64,000 bases of DNA. Source: Planctomycetota bacterium (lineage in GTDB: Bacteria > Planctomycetota > UBA1135). A model generated the notes under the pieces. That model made no database searches. It saw only the letters and a list, made by a program, of their open reading frames with translations, and was not told where the DNA came from. The stretch spans positions 187,058-251,057 of the forward strand of contig SHNF01000017.1 in NCBI GenBank assembly GCA_004295085.1, written 5' to 3'. The number at the start of each line of letters is the position of its first letter. Positions within the stretch are counted from its first letter, which is position 1. Shown one piece after another: positions 41,896 through 51,679 of this stretch. Both the position numbers and the translations under genes were made by a program.

Positions 41896-41998
41896 CGCGG
41901 GAAGACCTGCGGGCGGGATCGATGCCGGAAGGGTGCCGCGGCGTGAGAGGGGCCGGCCCGCCGCTGGGGCCGGCCCCGGGAATGCGGGTCTGATCGGA

Positions 41999-43366
41999 TC
42001 AGTCGGAGTCCGGAGCGGCGAAGCAACCGGACAGCACGGCGGTATAGGTGCAGGTTCCGCCGCCCGAGCACTTGCGCGTTCTCGTGATGTCGTCGTCGCA
42101 GTTCCCCGACTCGCACAGGCAGTCTCCCTGCGACTTGCTGTTGATCAGCTGGGCGATCGCGACCGGACAGCTGCCGACGCAACCGCTGCTGGAGATCTCC
42201 GTGATCTTGTACCAGCAGTTCTTGGCCGCCGGCGGGGTCTCAGCGATCAGGACGCCGTTGGACATGCCGGTGACGTTGGCGGGCTGGAGCGGACCGATCG
42301 ACTCCAGGGCCTGCAGGAAGACCAAGTCCGGGATGTTGACCGGCAGGTTCACGGTCAGGCTGCCTCCTGGCATCAGGAGCGGCGTCGGCGGCAGGAGGCC
42401 GCTGCCCGGCGGGCTCCCGAAGTCCACCAGCGGCCGCATGCCGTTGAACCAGGTGTCTTCGTTCGGATCCGCGTCCAGACTGGCTGCCAGCCAGTAATTG
42501 CGCCCGGCTTGCGGGTTCTCGACCGTGTAGGTCACCTGGCCTCCGGCCTGCGGCTCGGTGCTGTTCATGATCAGACGGTTCACCGGGTCGTACGAGTCGT
42601 AGTACAGGTGCACGTCACGCTCGTATCCGTACCAGCGCGTGGCGAAGTTGGCGAAAGGCTGGCCTCCGAACCAGAAGCAGCCCACGAAGACCGGCGGACT
42701 GACGCTCCGGTCAAACCATGTGAAGCTGTTGTCGCGGCGGTAGCCGCCGTGCGCGAGCCAGGGGCCGGTGTTGTTCTGGCGCGGGGTGAAGCCCCAGCCG
42801 AACAGGCGATCGTGCATGCCGGCCTCTTCCGTGGGGAACCCGACCAGGGCGGTGGAACACTCGAAGCCGCCGCTGAGGTCCACGGACACGATCCAGCACT
42901 GGATGCCGCCGGTCTGCGTTCCGAGCGGCAGGCCGGTCAGTTCGTAGGAGCAGAAGGAGGATTCGACGCCGAGCGGCGGTCCGCTGCAGGCGAGGTTCTC
43001 GACGTAGAAGCTGATCTCGATCGCGCCGGAGGCGCCGGTCTGGTCCGGCTCGGTGGAACAGTAGGTGAAGTCGAAGCCGTTCACCTGGTCGGCGAGGGAG
43101 CGGTTGCGGTCCGGCAGGCCGCCATCGTCCAGCCAGAGCTGGTTGGAGCCCGGGACCGAGTAGTAGTTGGAGAGGATCATGTTGTTGAAGATCACCTCCG
43201 GTCCGCGCCGGTGGTCCTGCGCCGAGGAGAGGAACTCCCCGTCCGCGACGCGGTAGACCCCGGCGAAGCGGGGCGGTGCCGCCTGGAACACTGGAAGGGT
43301 TGCCTGCGCGAACAGGTTCGCGCCCAGGCAGAACAGAAAACAGCTCGCAAGCACGGATCGCAGCAT
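41999..43366 (-). CDS. Secreted Cys-rich protein of unknown function
   Basis: A 455-residue protein with a clear signal peptide (MLRSVLASCFLFCLGANLFA, cut near AQA). The mature part is beta-rich, with many aromatic and Asn/Gly residues (WLAHGGYRRDNSFTWFDRSV, FWFGGQPFANFATRWYGYER). One module resembles extracellular beta-sandwiches (GGQVTYTVENPQAGRNYWLA). The last 80 residues contain clustered cysteines (SGCVGSCP, CLCESGNCDDD, CSGGGTC), likely disulfides. No family recognised. Its GC content is visibly lower (about 63 percent in a counted 60-nt block), so it may be a more recent acquisition or weakly expressed. Confidence 0.75.
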   Translation of the reverse strand: MLRSVLASCFLFCLGANLFAQATLPVFQAAPPRFAGVYRVADGEFLSSAQDHRRGPEVIFNNMILSNYYSVPGSNQLWLDDGGLPDRNRSLADQVNGFDFTYCSTEPDQTGASGAIEISFYVENLACSGPPLGVESSFCSYELTGLPLGTQTGGIQCWIVSVDLSGGFECSTALVGFPTEEAGMHDRLFGWGFTPRQNNTGPWLAHGGYRRDNSFTWFDRSVSPPVFVGCFWFGGQPFANFATRWYGYERDVHLYYDSYDPVNRLIMNSTEPQAGGQVTYTVENPQAGRNYWLAASLDADPNEDTWFNGMRPLVDFGSPPGSGLLPPTPLLMPGGSLTVNLPVNIPDLVFLQALESIGPLQPANVTGMSNGVLIAETPPAAKNCWYKITEISSSGCVGSCPVAIAQLINSKSQGDCLCESGNCDDDITRTRKCSGGGTCTYTAVLSGCFAAPDSD

Positions 43367-43471
43367 GGCTGTGTCTCCTTTGGAATGAGCGGGGGCATAG
43401 AAGGAGAGTCGGAATCAGGGCGCCGGGACGGATTTTCGTCTGGCGCCCGGGCGTACACTCTGCCGCGTATC

Positions 43472-43476
43472 GGAGG
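43472..43476 (+). promoter_or_regulatory. Strong Shine-Dalgarno that fixes a TTG start
   Basis: GGAGG ends 5 nt before TTG at 43482. It is one of the few strong ribosome-binding sites here and supports the rare TTG start of the kinase gene. No in-frame ATG or GTG stands at a comparable place. Confidence 0.6.
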
Positions 43477-43481
43477 CCTGT

Positions 43482-46130
<2,649 letters not shown>

Positions 46131-46146
46131 CCGCGGCTCGGCCGTC

Positions 46147-46620
46147 TCAAAGCGGGGTCACGGCGTCGCCCACGCGCAGCAGGCCGCCTTCCACGACGTC
46201 GGCCCGCAGCCCGCCGCGGTGCACCAGGCCGCGCTTGATGCCGGCCCGCGCCAGCTGCTCCAGGTGCCCGCAGGGTTCGCACAGGCGCACGCCTTGCAGC
46301 AGGACCTCGCCCACGCGGAAGCAGCGCCCCACCAGGTGGTTGAGCGCCACCCCGCGCGTGGCCAGGTTGCGCCGGCTCTCGGCCGCGCTCAGCGCGATGC
46401 CGTACTCGCGCTGCAGCGCTTCCAGGGCCTCCATCTCGATGAGCGTGACCTGCAGTCCGGCCTTGCCTTCCCGCCAGAAGGTGCCCTGGCGCTGCCGGTA
46501 GCGGTCGCCTTCCAGGCCCGCGCCGGCGACGGCCCGGACCTGCTGCTGGGCCAGCATGGGCGCGCGCGCCGCGGGCGCGACATGGATGGCGGCGAGGATT
46601 CCGGAGGGCTCGGGCAGCAC
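46147..46620 (-). CDS. MOSC-domain protein
   Basis: A 157-residue MOSC domain, the fold that carries sulfur or molybdenum cofactor chemistry in the C-terminal part of MoCo sulfurases and in small stand-alone proteins. Seen: GAGLEGDRYRQRQGTFW, VTLIEMEALEAL, SRRNLATRGVALNHLVGRCF and VRLCEPCGHLEQL with the conserved Cys. Small bacterial MOSC proteins are linked to sulfur transfer or detoxification of N-hydroxylated compounds; the role here is open. GTG 46620 is the likely start but the true N-terminus is uncertain. It converges on the kinase gene 16 nt away. Confidence 0.82.
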   Translation of the reverse strand: MLPEPSGILAAIHVAPAARAPMLAQQQVRAVAGAGLEGDRYRQRQGTFWREGKAGLQVTLIEMEALEALQREYGIALSAAESRRNLATRGVALNHLVGRCFRVGEVLLQGVRLCEPCGHLEQLARAGIKRGLVHRGGLRADVVEGGLLRVGDAVTPL

Positions 46621-46705
46621 GCGCGCCCAGGTTAGCGGCGCACGAGCCGGCGCAGAACGACGCGGGCCGGCGCACAGCCGGCCCGCGTCCTGACGAACGA
46701 TGAAA

Positions 46706-47434
46706 TCAGCGGGCGCCCGGCGGCGGCTGCAGCACCGAGCGCATCTGCGCCAGCTCGGCGCGCAGGGCGCGCACCTGCGCCTGCAGCTCCGCGAGCAACG
46801 CCATGGTGTCGCCGGCGCCGGCCACGTGCGGCGGCGGGAGCTCTTGCGCGGCCATGCCGGGAGCGGGCCAGGCCTGCGCCCGCGGCGCCAGTAGCGGCGC
46901 CGGCTGGCCGGGATACATGCGCACACGCGGCGCAACGCTCACGGACGGCGTTTCCACGCACACGGGCGCATCCGCGCACTCCGGCAGGTTCGCGCTCGCC
47001 TCCGGGCATGCCTCCAGGGGCGCAACCGGCTCCGCCACCTGCGCGGTGCCCACGTAGCCCAGGCTGGACAGGGACTCAACGTCGGCATGGACGTCGACGA
47101 TCTCCGGCCTCACGTACACGCTGTAGTCCTGTGGCGTGGGCGCGGTTGCGCCGTACGCTCCCCGGGATTCCTCCCGGTGCGGCCGCACCGCCATGGTCGT
47201 CGGGGCGGCAACGCCGGCGTAGCGCTGCAGCAAGACGGCGGCCTCGGCGGCGGCCGCCCGCGAGCCGGCGGCGTCGCCGGACGCGGCCAGGTGCAAGGCA
47301 TTCGCCGCCAGATCTGCGGCCTGGAGCAGCACCTTCTGGTCCGCGGCACGGTACGGGTCCTGGTTCTGGGCAGGCGCCCAGGATGCCGGCGCCAGGGCGG
47401 CGCCGAGCACGGTCAGCCAAAGCATGCGCTTCAT
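46706..47434 (-). CDS. Secreted protein with C-terminal coiled coil, third gene of the BlaI/BlaR1 operon
   Basis: A 242-residue protein with a signal peptide (MKRMLWLTVLGAALAPASWA). Residues 30-75 are Ala-rich helical. The middle is low complexity with four scattered Cys (ACPEASANLPECADAPVCVE). The last 30 residues form a short coiled coil (LLAELQAQVRALRAELAQMR). No family recognised. The ATG overlaps the BlaR1-like stop by 4 nt (ATGA), so it is co-expressed with the sensor protease and may be its periplasmic partner. Confidence 0.7.
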   Translation of the reverse strand: MKRMLWLTVLGAALAPASWAPAQNQDPYRAADQKVLLQAADLAANALHLAASGDAAGSRAAAAEAAVLLQRYAGVAAPTTMAVRPHREESRGAYGATAPTPQDYSVYVRPEIVDVHADVESLSSLGYVGTAQVAEPVAPLEACPEASANLPECADAPVCVETPSVSVAPRVRMYPGQPAPLLAPRAQAWPAPGMAAQELPPPHVAGAGDTMALLAELQAQVRALRAELAQMRSVLQPPPGAR

Positions 47435-48873
47435 GTTCCTACCTCGATCTCGGGTTCAACGATGGGGCCAGCGGGGGAGACTGCGTCCTGCGGCGCCGGC
47501 AGGCAATCGGCGAGCGCCTGGCGGCTGCTGCGCAGCGCGGCCAGGCGCGCCTGCACGCCGGCAAGCAGCGGCGCGAGCTCGGCGGCGCGCGGCGTCTGCG
47601 CCAGCTCGGCGGCGAAGCTCGCGGCCTCGCGCTCCAGCGCGTCCAGCTCGGCGTCCAGATCGGCCAGCGCCGCGGCGAATGGATCCGCGATCGCGTGCAC
47701 GCGCGGCTGCACGGCCGGCGCCGGCGGCCGCGCCGGCGCCAGGGTGAAGCCGGGAGCCGCGGCGGCGGCCAGCGCCAGGCTCAGCAGCCCGGCGGTCCAC
47801 AGCGCGCCCGCGGGCAGCTGCAGGTCACGCGCGCCGTGCAGCAGGCGCTCGATACGGCGCGTCAACGGAGCGCCCGCGCGTGCCATGCCCGGCACCGGCG
47901 CAGGCCGGCCTGCGGGCTGCAGCCATCCGGCCACCTCCGCCAGGCACGAGGCCATGGCGACGCCGTCGCCGGCGTGCGCGGCGGCCCAGGCGTCGCAGCT
48001 CTCTTCTGCCGCCTCCTCGGCGCTGCGGCGGGCGCGGCGCAGGAGCGGCTGGAAGAACAGCAGCTTCTCCGCGCAGGCGAACAGCAACAGCCACAGCGGG
48101 TCGCGCCGCAGGTGGTGGGCCAGCTCGTGGCCGAGCAGGCAGCCTTGCTGCGCCGGCGAGAGCTGGGCCAGGGCGCGCGGCGGCAGGCAGATCTCGCGGC
48201 GCAGCAGGCCGAAGGAGACCGGCGCCTCCAGCGCCGTGGCCACGCTGAGCCGCACCGGTGCGCGCGCGCCGCAGCGCGCCAGCAGCGCCGCCAGCCGGTC
48301 CGCCGCCGGACCCGCGCGCAGCGGCGTGCGCCGGCGCAGGCACAGGCGGAAGCGCAGCGCGCCGGCCGCCAGGGCCACCGACCCGGCCGCTGCGAACAGC
48401 AGCCACAGGCTGGCCGCCCACTCGGTCCAGGTGGCCGCCGGCCCCGGCTCCGGGATGGCAGGTGCTCGCGCCACCCGAGCGGGAGCCGGGACGACTTCAG
48501 GCGCCGGGGCCGAAGCCGCGATCGAGCCTGGGGTCGCCATGAGCGCGGTCCGCGGCTGGCCGGGAGGAAGCACTGCGGCGGGCGGATGCGCGCCCGCGCC
48601 CGCGCCCACGCCCGCGGCCGGCACCGGCAGCGACCAGCGACCGGCCAGCGGGACGATGCCGAGCGCGCTCTGCACGCTCGGGCCGAGCACGCTGGCCGCC
48701 AGCGCCAGCTTCCACACGGTCTCCCGCGTGCGCGGCTGGGCACCGGGGCGCAGCGCCTGCCACAGCCACGCGCCGGACAGCCACAGGCTGCTCTGCAGCG
48801 CGCAGGCCAGCAGCCAGGCGCACAGCGCCGCCGCCGCGGGCCCGCGCAGCACCAGGAGCAGGTCAGCGTCCAT
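47431..48873 (-). CDS. BlaR1/MecR1-type membrane metalloprotease (peptidase M56)
   Basis: A 480-residue integral-membrane zinc protease. Membrane segments flank a cytoplasmic catalytic region with HELAHH (zinc ligands His249 and His253, Glu250) and a downstream EESCDAWAA holding the third ligand. In beta-lactam sensing, this domain inactivates the BlaI repressor after a signal. Here the C-terminal extracytoplasmic part (after about 375) is an Ala/Leu/Glu coiled-coil-like stretch of 100 residues, not a penicillin-binding domain, so the signal is probably something else. It overlaps the blaI gene by 11 nt. Confidence 0.88.
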   Translation of the reverse strand: MDADLLLVLRGPAAAALCAWLLACALQSSLWLSGAWLWQALRPGAQPRTRETVWKLALAASVLGPSVQSALGIVPLAGRWSLPVPAAGVGAGAGAHPPAAVLPPGQPRTALMATPGSIAASAPAPEVVPAPARVARAPAIPEPGPAATWTEWAASLWLLFAAAGSVALAAGALRFRLCLRRRTPLRAGPAADRLAALLARCGARAPVRLSVATALEAPVSFGLLRREICLPPRALAQLSPAQQGCLLGHELAHHLRRDPLWLLLFACAEKLLFFQPLLRRARRSAEEAAEESCDAWAAAHAGDGVAMASCLAEVAGWLQPAGRPAPVPGMARAGAPLTRRIERLLHGARDLQLPAGALWTAGLLSLALAAAAAPGFTLAPARPPAPAVQPRVHAIADPFAAALADLDAELDALEREAASFAAELAQTPRAAELAPLLAGVQARLAALRSSRQALADCLPAPQDAVSPAGPIVEPEIEVGT

Positions 48874-49261
48874 CGCGCCCCTGGCCGTCCTTCTGCCGTG
48901 CTTCGATCAGGCGCTTGAGCCGCGCCAGCTCCTCCGGCGCGATCTCTCCCTCGCGCAGCAAGTGGTTCACCAGCGCCGCCGAGTCGCCCAGGAACACGCG
49001 CTGCACCAGCTCGCCCACCATGCTGTGGCGCACCTTGGCTTCGGCCACCCGGGCCCGGTACAGGAACAGGCGCCCGTCGGCACGGTGCCCCACCAATCCC
49101 TTCTCCTCCATCTTGCGCAGCATGGTGGCGATGGTGGTGGGGGCCAGCCCGCGCTCCGCGTGCAGAGCCGCGTGCACGTCGCCGGCGCTGGCCTCGCCCC
49201 GTGCCCACAGCACGCGCATGATGGCGAGCTGCAGGTCTCCGAGGATGTGCTTGCGCGGCAT
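48863..49261 (-). CDS. BlaI/MecI/CopY-family transcriptional repressor
   Basis: A 132-residue winged-helix repressor. The N-terminal DNA-binding part reads LGDLQLAIMRVLWARGEASA and APTTIATMLRKMEEKGLVGH, followed by the wing (DGRLFLYRARV). The C-terminal dimerisation helices (SMVGELVQRVFLGDSAALVN) contain the region cut by BlaR1 in homologues. Two tandem dyads of the right type lie 30 nt upstream of its start, so it probably represses itself and the divergent GH9 gene. Confidence 0.9.
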   Translation of the reverse strand: MPRKHILGDLQLAIMRVLWARGEASAGDVHAALHAERGLAPTTIATMLRKMEEKGLVGHRADGRLFLYRARVAEAKVRHSMVGELVQRVFLGDSAALVNHLLREGEIAPEELARLKRLIEARQKDGQGRDGR

Positions 49262-49290
49262 GGCCGGGAGCAGCGGGGTCTGCGGCTCAG

Positions 49291-49304
49291 ACTACTGCGG
49301 TAGT
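49291..49304. promoter_or_regulatory. BlaI-type operator dyad 1
   Basis: A perfect inverted repeat ACTAC-TGCG-GTAGT in the gap between the blaI-type gene and the GH9 gene. Known BlaI/MecI operators are built on TACTAC...GTAGTA half-sites, so family and position agree. Confidence 0.65.
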
Positions 49305-49318
49305 ACGACCATGGTAGT
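49305..49318. promoter_or_regulatory. BlaI-type operator dyad 2, abutting dyad 1
   Basis: ACGAC-CATG-GTAGT, the same 5-4-5 layout as dyad 1 with one mismatch, directly adjacent to it. The two together make a 28-bp double site, suited to cooperative binding of two repressor dimers. Confidence 0.6.
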
Positions 49319-49400
49319 CGAAATTCCGGAATTTTTCGAAGCCGCTTCCCGGTGGCACCATGTGCCGGACCCTCGGATCTCCGCATCCCGGGGGCACTGC

Positions 49401-51557
49401 ATGCAATGCCTCCTCCTGGCACCGCTCCTTCTCTCCCAGGACCTGGGCGCCGGCCACCTGCACGTGGACCAGTTCGGCTACCCGCCGGGTCCCTCGGCGG
49501 CCAAGTTCGCGGTCCTGAGCGACCCGCGGGCCGGTTTCAACGCCCCCGACCCCTACACGCCGCCGGCGCAGATCGAGCTGCGCCGCGCCGACGGCAGCCT
49601 GGCTTCCACCCTGCCGGTCGCCGCCTGGAACGGCGGGGCGACGCATTCCCAGTCCGGGGACAAGGCCTGGATGGTGGACCTCTCGGCCCTCGCTCAACCA
49701 GGCGCTTACTACCTGCACGACCCGGCGAACCAGCTCGACTCGCCCGTGTTCGAGATCCGCACCAGCGTCTACGACCGGGTGCTGCACCACGCGCTGCGGG
49801 CCCTCTACTACCAGCGCTGCGGCCTCGCCAAGGCGCCGCCGCAGGCCGAGGCGCCCTGGAGCGACGCCCTCTGCCACCAGGACGCGCTGCAGGACCTGGA
49901 TTGCCGCTGGGTCCTGGACACCGGAGCCTCCACCTCCCGCGACCTGCGCGGCGGCTGGCACGACGCCGGCGACTACAACAAGTACATCAACTTCGTGGAC
50001 GACTCGGTGCACGACCTCCTGTACGCCTACGCCTGGAACCCGGCCGTCTGGCACGACGCCTCCGGCCTGCCCGAGTCCGGCAACGGCGTCCCCGACCTGC
50101 TCGACGAGCTGCAGTGGGAGCTGGACTGGATGCTGCGCATGCAGCTTCCCGACGGCGCGATCCTGCACAAGGTCTCGGTTACCGACTTCAGCGCCGCCAG
50201 CCCGCCCAGCGCCGACGCGGCGCCGCGCCGCTACGCCGAGGCCACCGGCTCGGCCACGGTCTCGGCGAGTGGTGCCTTTGCGCACGCGGCACTGGTCTAT
50301 CAAGACGTGGCCGGGATGCAGGGCTTCGCCACCCGACTGCAGAGCGCCGCCGTCGCCGCCTGGGACTGGATCGAGGCCCATCCGGGTCAGTTCCCTTCCA
50401 ACTACGACAACCAGGGCTTCCAGAACGTCTCCGCCGAGGACGACGCCTACTGGCAAGACACAAACCGGATCTGCGCCGCCGCCTACTTGTTCGCTTTGAC
50501 CGGAGACACGCGCTACCGGAGCTACCTGGACGCGAACTACACCTCCGCGCACCTGCTGCAGTGGGGCTACGCCTATCCCTGGGAAGCGCAGTTCCAGGAC
50601 GCCCTGCTGTTCTACGCCGCGACGCCGGGGGCGACCGCCTCCGTCGCCGGCGCCATCCGCACCGCCTACGCCAACTCGCTGCAGTTCACGCACCTGCCCA
50701 ACGCGCTCACGGCACGCGATCCCTACGGCGCCTACCTGGCCGACGGCGACTACACCTGGGGCAGCAACCGCACCAAGGCCAACACCGGGTTGATGTTCTT
50801 CAACATGGCTTACTACGGGCTCGACGCGGCCAACCAGGCGACCTATCGGGCCGCCGCCGAGGGTTATCTCCACTACTTGCACGGAGTGAATCCGCTCGGC
50901 TTCGTGTTCCTGACTGCCATGGAAGGCCGTGGCGCCGAATTGAGCGCGCACGAGATCTATCACGGCTGGTTCGGCGACGGCACGCCCTGGGATCAGTTCC
51001 CTGCGCCCGGCTTCGTGCCCGGCGGCGTCAATCCCTCATACCAGCCGGATCCCTCCTACGGCGGCACGATCGAGCCGCCACAGAACCAGCCGATCCTCAA
51101 GAGCTACCGCGACTGGAACACGAGCTGGCCGGAGAACTCCTGGGAGGTGACCGAACCGCAGATCGCCTACCAGGCGGCTTACATCCGCCTGCTGGCGATG
51201 TTCGCAGCGCCGCCGTGCCTGAGCCTGACGCTCGGAACATTGACCGCGGGCGGAAGCGGCGGCTTCACGGTCATCGGCGCGCCTGCCGGAGGCACGCTCG
51301 CCGTGCTCTACAGCCTGGATCTTGGCTACTTTCCCTTCGAAGCCTCGGGTTGGAAGGTCGAGCTCGGTCTGGCGCTGCCCCCGGACCCGCGCACCAACCT
51401 GGTCGGCATGGGAACCGCCAACGCTGCCGGTATGTACACCGCGACGTTTCCGATCCCGTCCGCCGCCGCCGGCCGCACCGTGTTCTTCCAGGCGGCGCTG
51501 CGCGGCACCTCCCCGGACATCTGCCAGTCGGCCGTGATGGCGGGCACTCCGCAGTGA
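49401..51557 (+). CDS. Secreted glycoside hydrolase family 9 enzyme
   Basis: A 718-residue predicted endoglucanase-type enzyme. Signal peptide (MQCLLLAPLLLSQDLGAG), an Ig-like domain of the CelD_N type (LHVDQFGYPPGPSAAKFAVL, about 20-120), then the GH9 (alpha/alpha)6 barrel. Catalytic signatures are LRGGWHDAGDYNKYINF (catalytic Asp in DAGD, 188-191) and NSWEVTEPQIAYQAAYI, with Glu582 the likely acid. LHGVNPLGFVFLTAMEGRGA is the conserved late motif. A C-terminal beta module (about 606-718) may be a sorting or binding domain. The substrate could be cellulose, xyloglucan or a related glucan. It diverges from the BlaI operon across two operators. Confidence 0.88.
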   Translation: MQCLLLAPLLLSQDLGAGHLHVDQFGYPPGPSAAKFAVLSDPRAGFNAPDPYTPPAQIELRRADGSLASTLPVAAWNGGATHSQSGDKAWMVDLSALAQPGAYYLHDPANQLDSPVFEIRTSVYDRVLHHALRALYYQRCGLAKAPPQAEAPWSDALCHQDALQDLDCRWVLDTGASTSRDLRGGWHDAGDYNKYINFVDDSVHDLLYAYAWNPAVWHDASGLPESGNGVPDLLDELQWELDWMLRMQLPDGAILHKVSVTDFSAASPPSADAAPRRYAEATGSATVSASGAFAHAALVYQDVAGMQGFATRLQSAAVAAWDWIEAHPGQFPSNYDNQGFQNVSAEDDAYWQDTNRICAAAYLFALTGDTRYRSYLDANYTSAHLLQWGYAYPWEAQFQDALLFYAATPGATASVAGAIRTAYANSLQFTHLPNALTARDPYGAYLADGDYTWGSNRTKANTGLMFFNMAYYGLDAANQATYRAAAEGYLHYLHGVNPLGFVFLTAMEGRGAELSAHEIYHGWFGDGTPWDQFPAPGFVPGGVNPSYQPDPSYGGTIEPPQNQPILKSYRDWNTSWPENSWEVTEPQIAYQAAYIRLLAMFAAPPCLSLTLGTLTAGGSGGFTVIGAPAGGTLAVLYSLDLGYFPFEASGWKVELGLALPPDPRTNLVGMGTANAAGMYTATFPIPSAAAGRTVFFQAALRGTSPDICQSAVMAGTPQ

Positions 51558-51562
51558 GCCCG

Positions 51563-51589
51563 GATTGTCGTGACGTTGTCACGACAATC
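51563..51589. promoter_or_regulatory. Perfect 12-bp inverted repeat after the GH9 gene
   Basis: GATTGTCGTGAC (51563-51574), loop GTT, GTCACGACAATC (51578-51589), starting 5 nt after the GH9 stop. As RNA it is a strong hairpin that could end the GH9 transcript, but no T-run follows. As DNA it could be an operator for thrS, whose promoter begins 19 nt on. Confidence 0.6.
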
Positions 51590-51607
51590 GCGGCGCGGCG
51601 GTCGAAG

Positions 51608-51637
51608 CTGACGGCCAGGACCAGCGCCGGCTAGAAT
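51608..51637 (+). promoter_or_regulatory. Probable thrS promoter
   Basis: CTGACG (51608-51613), 18-nt spacer, TAGAAT (51632-51637, 5 of 6). The leader would be about 36 nt, with GGAG at 51671-51674 and 5 nt to the ATG. No T-box or attenuator-like structure fits in so short a leader. Confidence 0.45.
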
Positions 51638-51679
51638 TCTCCGCCCCGCTCGGCCACCGTAAGGCCGCCGGGAGAAGAA

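Noticed and set aside
38364..41993. Plus-strand open frame of about 1200 codons overlapping the RND pump in another frame
   Set aside because: Composition is Arg/Gly/Pro-rich without domains, and the RND and sigma-factor frames explain the region.
46131..46146. Possible terminator between the kinase and MOSC genes
   Set aside because: The 16-nt gap shows no clear stem and no T-run.
47431..49261. A beta-lactam resistance operon
   Set aside because: No beta-lactamase or PBP2a-type gene is adjacent and the BlaR1-like protein lacks a penicillin-binding domain. The partner genes are a secreted coiled-coil protein and a divergent GH9 enzyme.
49311..49400. In-frame ATG for the GH9 gene inside operator dyad 2
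   Set aside because: It would put 30 polar residues before the signal peptide and overlap the operator.
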